From Planctomycetota bacterium (lineage in GTDB: Bacteria > Planctomycetota > Phycisphaerae > Sedimentisphaerales > Anaerohalosphaeraceae), in assembly GCA_003644175.1 (NCBI GenBank), contig QNBS01000004.1, forward strand, positions 1 to 18,310: a DNA stretch of 18,310 nucleotides, given 5' to 3'. Made by a program: the position numbers and the translations under genes. Each line of letters begins with the position of its first letter. Within the stretch, counting starts at the first letter, position 1. Below are positions 14,193 through 18,310 of this stretch, piece after piece. The notes beneath the pieces were generated by a model. That model was not told where the DNA came from. It ran no database searches and saw only the letters and a program-made list of their open reading frames with translations.

Positions 14193-14210
14193 TGGCGGCA
14201 CTTGCCGCCA
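14193..14210 (+). other. GC-rich hairpin after the moaD-like gene
   Basis: TGGCGGC-ACTT-GCCGCCA is a perfect 7-bp stem with a four-base loop, 16 bp after the moaD-like stop. No T tract follows, so it is not a standard terminator. It may be a 3' end stabiliser or a Rho-associated structure for the aor transcript. Confidence 0.5.
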
Positions 14211-14264
14211 AAGAACCGGCCCGAAAATGCCGATATTAATATTTGGCCGCCCCGTGGGACAGGG

Positions 14265-14292
14265 TTGAGTTTTCTGATTATTATGCTATACT
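14265..14292 (+). promoter_or_regulatory. Extended -10 promoter of hemB
   Basis: TTGAGT at 14265-14270, a 16-bp spacer and TATACT at 14287-14292, with TGC just before the -10 (extended -10). The start of transcription would be near 14299, leaving about 39 nt before the hemB ATG. Confidence 0.7.
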
Positions 14293-14337
14293 TCTGCATC
14301 GAAAATGAAGTGTAGTGTTTTTGCCGGGAGTTTTAGA

Positions 14338-15309
14338 ATGGGTTTTCCAAAAGTGCGTATGAGAAGGCTTCGGACCAGCGATACGATGCGAAGGCTGGTG
14401 CGTGAAACGACGGTGAGCGTCGATGATTTTGTCTATCCGCTGTTTGTCCGCAAGGGGCAAGGGCTGAAGGAACCGATAGAATCCATGACCGGCTGCTGTC
14501 ATTTTTCGCCGGACACCATCGCTCACGAAGCGGCCGAGGTTGCCTCATTAGGCATACCGGCGGTGCTGCTGTTCGGCCTGCCCGAAAAGAAAGACGAAAT
14601 CGGTTCCGAGGCATGGGCCCCGGACGGCGCCGTTCAAACGGCGATCAGAGAAATCAGGAACGTCTGCCCCGATCTGCTCATCATCACCGACATCTGTCTC
14701 TGCGCCTACACCGATAGCGGCCACTGCGGGGTGATAAAAGACGACCGGGTCGACAACGATTCGACATGCCGGCTGCTTGCAAAGATGGCTCTGTCGCACG
14801 CCCGGGCCGGCGCCGACATTGTCGCCCCGTCGGACATGATGGACGGACGCGTCGCGGCGATACGTACGGCATTAGAAGATGAAGGCCTGTGCGATGTCGC
14901 GATCATGTCCTATGCGGCGAAGTTCGCCTCGGCATTCTACGGACCCTTCAGGGACGTGGCGGAATCGGCGCCTTCTTTCGGCGACCGGAGAACTTACCAG
15001 ATGGATCCGGCAAACGGCGACGAGGCCATGAGGGAAATCGCGCTGGACGTCGCCGAGGGCGCAGACATCATCATGGTCAAGCCCGCCCTGTGCTTCATGG
15101 ACATTATATGCCGTGCAAAGCAGCGGTTCGATCTGCCTTTGGCCGCATATTTTGTCAGCGGCGAATACATGATGATCAACGCCGCCGCAGAAGCCGGGCT
15201 GCTCGACAGGGACCAGGCCATGATGGAATCTCTCCATTGCCTCAAACGCGCCGGCGCCGATATTCTTATCACATACTTCGCAAAAGATGCCGCCGGACTG
15301 CTAAAATAG
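14338..15309 (+). CDS. hemB: Porphobilinogen synthase (5-aminolevulinate dehydratase), zinc type
   Basis: 323 residues, normal length. It joins two 5-aminolevulinate molecules to porphobilinogen in tetrapyrrole synthesis. The start at 14338 is preferred over 14305 because GGGAG lies 7-12 bases before it and MGFPKVRMRRLR is a normal HemB start. Active-site zinc ligands are Cys120, Cys122 and Cys130 in DICLCAYTDSGHCG, the Cys-rich variant rather than the Asp-rich magnesium one. Schiff-base lysines are Lys195 (SYAAKFASAFYGPFR) and Lys248 (ADIIMVKPALCFMD). RRTYQMDPAN at about 217-226 is the usual motif after the lid. It has its own extended -10 promoter. No other heme gene is in the window; the product could feed heme, siroheme or corrinoid synthesis. 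Confidence 0.97.
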   Translation: MGFPKVRMRRLRTSDTMRRLVRETTVSVDDFVYPLFVRKGQGLKEPIESMTGCCHFSPDTIAHEAAEVASLGIPAVLLFGLPEKKDEIGSEAWAPDGAVQTAIREIRNVCPDLLIITDICLCAYTDSGHCGVIKDDRVDNDSTCRLLAKMALSHARAGADIVAPSDMMDGRVAAIRTALEDEGLCDVAIMSYAAKFASAFYGPFRDVAESAPSFGDRRTYQMDPANGDEAMREIALDVAEGADIIMVKPALCFMDIICRAKQRFDLPLAAYFVSGEYMMINAAAEAGLLDRDQAMMESLHCLKRAGADILITYFAKDAAGLLK

Positions 15310-15340
15310 CCCGAATCGACCAACCGGGGCGGTTTGCTGT

Positions 15341-15368
15341 TTGGCAACGGGTTATAAGCTGCTATACC
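15341..15368 (+). promoter_or_regulatory. Extended -10 promoter of the kinase-like gene
   Basis: TTGGCA at 15341-15346, a 16-bp spacer and TATACC at 15363-15368, with TGC directly before the -10. Transcription would start near 15375 and give a leader of about 83 nt that contains a hairpin. Confidence 0.55.
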
Positions 15369-15390
15369 TGCCTTCGGGTCCGTCGGCTTT

Positions 15391-15417
15391 GAGGTTGAAC
15401 CTGTAATTCAAGGCCTC
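15391..15417 (+). other. Hairpin in the leader of the kinase-like gene
   Basis: GAGG+TTGAA (15391-15399) pairs with TTCAA (15407-15411) and CCTC (15414-15417), a 9-bp stem with a GG bulge and a CCTGTAA loop. It ends 26 bases before the ribosome-binding site AGGAG (15443-15447), so it does not hide it directly. No T tract follows. Confidence 0.45.
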
Positions 15418-15457
15418 CAGGCGCCCGGCCGATGAATGCAACAGGAGTAGCTGTTCA

Positions 15458-16882
15458 ATGGAAGTGGTATTCTTTATATACGGGTTGGGGTTTTTTATTC
15501 TCGGCTTTGCCGTCGCGCTGTATCCCAGGAAGAACAGCACATTTGCACTTGCCGAGCACCTGTACCTCATTGCCGGCTTCGGTTTCCTGCACGGCGTCAA
15601 CGAATGGCTGGACATGTTCATTCTCATCTATCAGTCATCCGACACGATGGTGCTTGAAATAATCCGTGCAGCCACGCTGCCGACGTCTTTTTTGTGTCTT
15701 GTGCACTTCGGCGCCAAGGTTATTCCGTTGAGTTGTCGGCGGTTCGGTTTCTTTCGTTTGCTGACACCGGTGCTGGCTGCGATCTGGCTGGCGGCCTTTC
15801 TGCTGGGCCGGCACAACCTTGGCATGTGGGACATATGGTCGCGATACCTGCTTTGTTTTCCGGGCGCATTTCTGGCGTCATGGGGGCTTATGTGCCAACT
15901 GCCCGATTTCCGAAAAACAGGATTCCCGCGCGTTGTTTCGAGCCTGAAGATTGCCGCCGGGTCATTCCTTTGCTATTCTGTTCTTGCGGGCCTTGTTGTG
16001 AAAAGGGCAGACTTCTTCCCGGCATCGGTTCTCAACTACCCCCTCTTTGAGCAATATCTCGGCGTTCCCGTCCAGGTCTTTCGCACGGTCTGTTCGGTGG
16101 CGATGGCGTTCGGCATCATACGCATCCTGAGCATCTTCCGCTGGGAGACTCGAACGGAACTGCGCCGATACCGCGACGAAATGGCCAAGAGTCATCAGAT
16201 GGCGGCGCTTGGAACCGTGGGCCAGACCATGGCCCAGCAACTCGCCGAGCCGCTGGCGGTTGCGCGAGTCTTTCTGGAGCGCCTCCTGGCTGATGGGGAC
16301 CGGAGTGTTCAAGATGGCAACACAAACAAAAGACTTCGCGACAGCCTGAAAGAGATTGAGCGTGCAAACGAGATTATCAAAAGTTTCTATTCGGCCGCCG
16401 ACATCACTCCCAGCCCGACAGCCGAACCCATTGACCTGCAGCAGATCGTAAGCAGGATTATTGCCGTCTTCGACGAAGACTCCCGACGGGTCGGTTTGGA
16501 GATTTTCACCACGGGAATGGATATTGTCCCTTGTATGAAGATTCCCTCGCGGCAACTGGAACAGGTCTTGTTCATACTCATTCAATATGTCATCGACACC
16601 GCACAGCAGCTCCGCCCGAACAAGCTGCTCATAAGCTCACAGGCCGGCGGCGGGCAACTGGTCTTGAGATTCGTCGACAACTGCGGCGGTATTGCCGCCG
16701 ACAAAGTGCAGGGTATTTTCAAACCGTTCTTCAAGTCCAAAGGGCAAACCTGGGATTCGGGTCTGGCCTTAGCCGTGGCAAACCGCATCGTCAAGGCCTA
16801 CGACGGCGACATCGGGGTCGAATCTGAAACCGGCCGGGGAACCACATTCGAGATTACACTACCCGCAGAAAGCGTCTACTAA
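15458..16882 (+). CDS. Membrane histidine-kinase-like protein lacking the phospho-acceptor His (probable pseudokinase)
   Basis: 474 residues. About seven hydrophobic segments in the first 225 residues form a membrane sensor region with no recognised domain. A DHp-like helix begins near 236. Where kinases have xxHExxxPL this protein has MAQQLAEPL (258-266), so Gln260 replaces His. The ATP-binding domain follows: the N-box segment QLEQVLFILIQYVIDTA (366-382) has Ile373 and Tyr377 where Asn is expected, G1 is DNCGGI (407-412), F box FKPFFKSK (421-428), G2 SGLALAVA (434-441, Gly to Ala) and G3 GRGTTF (459-464). The fold is kept but the catalytic residues are lost, so phosphotransfer is unlikely; signalling by interaction is possible. 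AGGAG precedes the ATG by 10 bases. No response regulator is adjacent. An extended -10 promoter and a leader hairpin lie upstream. Confidence 0.85.
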   Translation: MEVVFFIYGLGFFILGFAVALYPRKNSTFALAEHLYLIAGFGFLHGVNEWLDMFILIYQSSDTMVLEIIRAATLPTSFLCLVHFGAKVIPLSCRRFGFFRLLTPVLAAIWLAAFLLGRHNLGMWDIWSRYLLCFPGAFLASWGLMCQLPDFRKTGFPRVVSSLKIAAGSFLCYSVLAGLVVKRADFFPASVLNYPLFEQYLGVPVQVFRTVCSVAMAFGIIRILSIFRWETRTELRRYRDEMAKSHQMAALGTVGQTMAQQLAEPLAVARVFLERLLADGDRSVQDGNTNKRLRDSLKEIERANEIIKSFYSAADITPSPTAEPIDLQQIVSRIIAVFDEDSRRVGLEIFTTGMDIVPCMKIPSRQLEQVLFILIQYVIDTAQQLRPNKLLISSQAGGGQLVLRFVDNCGGIAADKVQGIFKPFFKSKGQTWDSGLALAVANRIVKAYDGDIGVESETGRGTTFEITLPAESVY

Positions 16883-16920
16883 TACCAATCCTGAGAGATT
16901 GTTGACCTCGGGTGGATGGT

Positions 16921-17202
16921 TCAATCGGCGAACTGAGGCAGGTCGTATGCGGACGAAGGAATGGCGGACAGGCGATCCAGTATGTCGTCTTCGGTCAATT
17001 GAAAGAGGGACTCGATGGTGACGCACAGATTGTGGTCGCCGGTCTTCTTGCTGAACCGACGAATGGTCTGCACTTTTTCCCTGAGGTCGCCTAATTCCAG
17101 AATCGCGTTTTCAAGGGCCTTGCGCCCCAACGCCTTGGCCCTGGCGGCCTGGCGGATTTCCCATACATACAAAGCTATCGCCATGAGACTATCATGGTCC
17201 AT
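16921..17202 (-). CDS. Small helical protein of unknown function
   Basis: 93 residues, minus strand. GGAG lies 8 bases before the ATG, which supports real translation. The sequence looks mostly helical and soluble: MAIALYVWEIRQAARAKALG, then ENAILELGDLREKVQTIRRF, then TIESLFQLTEDDILDRL. There is no signal peptide, membrane segment or Cys motif (one Cys only). I recognise no family. It is convergent with the kinase-like gene (38 bp apart) and lies 214 bp downstream of carB in the same direction. No clear terminator separates it from carB, so it may share that transcript. Confidence 0.65.
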   Translation of the reverse strand: MDHDSLMAIALYVWEIRQAARAKALGRKALENAILELGDLREKVQTIRRFSKKTGDHNLCVTIESLFQLTEDDILDRLSAIPSSAYDLPQFAD

Positions 17203-17416
17203 TTCATCAACTCCATAGTAAAAGCCCCGTATAGCAGAACGCCAATTCCAGCGGACATATTGCAGAAAAATTGCTTTCAGGCCGGATATTCCTATTTTAC
17301 GGCCAAATCAGGACACTCGGCATCCTTTTCGGTGGCGTAAATACCTGCTTTTCGGCACAATAATGCTATTCTGGTATGTCGTCCAGGGCGTTTCCGTAAA
17401 CGAGCCTTCCGATTGC
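17203..17416. other. Gap between carB and the 93-residue gene
   Basis: No gene is seen. A perfect small hairpin CGTTT-CCGT-AAACG lies at 17389-17402, 15 bp after the carB stop, but no T tract follows on the carB strand, so termination is doubtful. On the minus strand TGCTATAC (around 17231-17238) could be an extended -10 without a good -35. Confidence 0.3.
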
Positions 17417-18310
17417 TCAGCTTATCCCGGCATGATAGCTTTGCAGAGATTTTACGGTTGCGGCTCCCTTTTGTCTTGCAGCGATGCCTTTTGCCGTGGC
17501 TGCTGCTGCGGTTGTGGTGGTGATGTACGGTATCTTGTACTCGATGGCGGCCTTTCGGATATAAGAATCGTCATGCTGGCCTCGCTTGCCTATCGGAGTG
17601 TTCACTATCAGTTGAATCTGGTTGTTTTTGATTGCGTCGACGATATTGGGCCTGCCCTCATGCACTTTAAGAACGTGCTGCGTCTCTATGCCTTTTTCGG
17701 CCAGAAACTTGTGCGTTCCTTTCGTTGCCATAATCGTAAAGCCGAGTTTGCTGAAGGTTTCAGCGGTATCGACGATTGCTTTCTGGTCGGGTTCGGCAAC
17801 CGTTATCAGGACCGTTCCCTTCGATGGCAGTTGTTGCTGTGTTGCTTCCTGGGCCTTGAAGAAAGCCATGCCGTAGGAATCAGCCAGTCCCAACACCTCG
17901 CCGGTGGATCGCATTTCAGGACCCAGGATCGGGTCGACTTCATGGAACATGTTAAACGGGAATACGGCTTCCTTTACGCCGAAATGCGGGATTTGCTTGT
18001 GCTGCAAGTTCAACTCGGAGATTTTTTTGCCGAGCATGACCTGTGTCGCTATTCGCGCCATCGATATTCCGCATACTTTGGAGACCAGTGGAACCGTTCG
18101 CGAAGCCCGCGGATTGGCTTCAAGAACATAAACTACATCATCGGCAATTGCATATTGCATATTCATCAGGCCAATGACATTCAACTCGATCGCAATCTTC
18201 TCGGTGTATTCGCAGATTGTCTCAATGTGTTTTTGCGGAATTGAAACCGGCGGAATCACACAGGCCGAATCACCCGAATGTATGCCGGCAAGCTCGATAT
18301 GCTCCATAAC
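17417..18310 (-). CDS. carB: Carbamoyl-phosphate synthase large subunit, C-terminal part (cut by window edge)
   Basis: The minus-strand frame enters at the right edge and ends at TGA (17417-17419), giving about 298 C-terminal residues of a protein that is usually about 1,070. The fragment begins VMEHIELAGIHSGDSA in the second ATP-grasp half, continues NVIGLMNMQYAI and EANPRASRTVPLVSK (ATP and metal site), then GVKEAVFPF and GPEMRSTGEV. From about residue 165 comes the MGS-like regulatory domain (GTVLITVAE..., then NTPIGKRGQHDDSYIRKAAI), where UMP, IMP or ornithine bind in characterised enzymes. CarB makes carbamoyl phosphate for pyrimidine and arginine synthesis. Internal ATG codons near the edge are not the real start. 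The carA partner is not in view. Confidence 0.97.
   Translation of the reverse strand, partial: VMEHIELAGIHSGDSACVIPPVSIPQKHIETICEYTEKIAIELNVIGLMNMQYAIADDVVYVLEANPRASRTVPLVSKVCGISMARIATQVMLGKKISELNLQHKQIPHFGVKEAVFPFNMFHEVDPILGPEMRSTGEVLGLADSYGMAFFKAQEATQQQLPSKGTVLITVAEPDQKAIVDTAETFSKLGFTIMATKGTHKFLAEKGIETQHVLKVHEGRPNIVDAIKNNQIQLIVNTPIGKRGQHDDSYIRKAAIEYKIPYITTTTAAAATAKGIAARQKGAATVKSLQSYHAGIS

Noticed and set aside
14193..14210. Intrinsic terminator after the moaD-like gene
   Set aside because: The hairpin is perfect but lacks a following T tract, so I list it only as a hairpin.
17363..18244. Plus-strand frame (293 codons) opposite carB
   Set aside because: It is the shadow of the minus-strand carB fragment, whose motifs are unmistakable; the plus frame is Cys-rich nonsense.
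1..18310. CRISPR array, tRNA or rRNA genes, insertion sequences, phage genes
   Set aside because: No spaced repeat array, cloverleaf, rRNA-like sequence, transposase or terminal inverted repeat was found; the only repeats are short tandem or direct ones.

Overview
The window looks like bacterial chromosome of moderately high GC, dense in housekeeping genes, from a probable anaerobe. Two exported proteins of a style common in Planctomycetota (one with a pseudopilin-like DPFDGKPL...YSIGEDG tail) and tungsten-enzyme genes suggest a Planctomycetota/PVC lineage. That assignment is inference; no rRNA gene is present to settle it.

Left part (1-4.3 kb): a translation locus in a divergent arrangement. 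On the minus strand pyrH (UMP kinase) and frr (ribosome recycling factor) run leftward into a partial AsmA-like gene cut by the window edge. On the plus strand rpsB (ribosomal protein S2, with a long low-complexity tail) and tsf (EF-Ts) run rightward. A 478-bp region between them holds a strong sigma70-like promoter for rpsB and a probable one for pyrH. The four genes often lie in one direction; here the set is split and inverted.

Middle (4.3-6.5 kb): a 570-bp gene-free stretch contains what looks like a complete independent small-RNA gene. It has a TTGACT/TATATT promoter, a 12-bp bulged hairpin, an 11-bp terminator hairpin with a T5 tail, and a possible 6-bp pseudoknot between the 5' end and the terminator loop. 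I do not recognise it as a known family. Next is an exported protein of unknown function whose frame ends at a TGA but continues in the same frame for 45 plausible codons (nonsense mutation, readthrough or selenocysteine).

Tungsten/molybdopterin module (6.5-14.2 kb): wtpABC (tungstate/molybdate ABC importer), an unknown membrane-anchored protein, moeA on the minus strand, and divergently a tungsten aldehyde:ferredoxin oxidoreductase (aor) with a MoaD-type sulfur carrier. Together these cover oxyanion uptake, metal insertion into the pterin, dithiolene sulfur supply and the enzyme that uses the cofactor. The moeA/aor intergenic region carries a promoter overlapped by an inverted repeat.

Right part (14.2-18.3 kb): hemB (zinc-type porphobilinogen synthase) with an extended -10 promoter; a membrane histidine-kinase-like protein that lacks the phospho-acceptor His and both N-box Asn residues (probable pseudokinase) and has no response regulator beside it; a 93-residue unknown protein on the minus strand; and the C-terminal part of carB, cut by the right edge.
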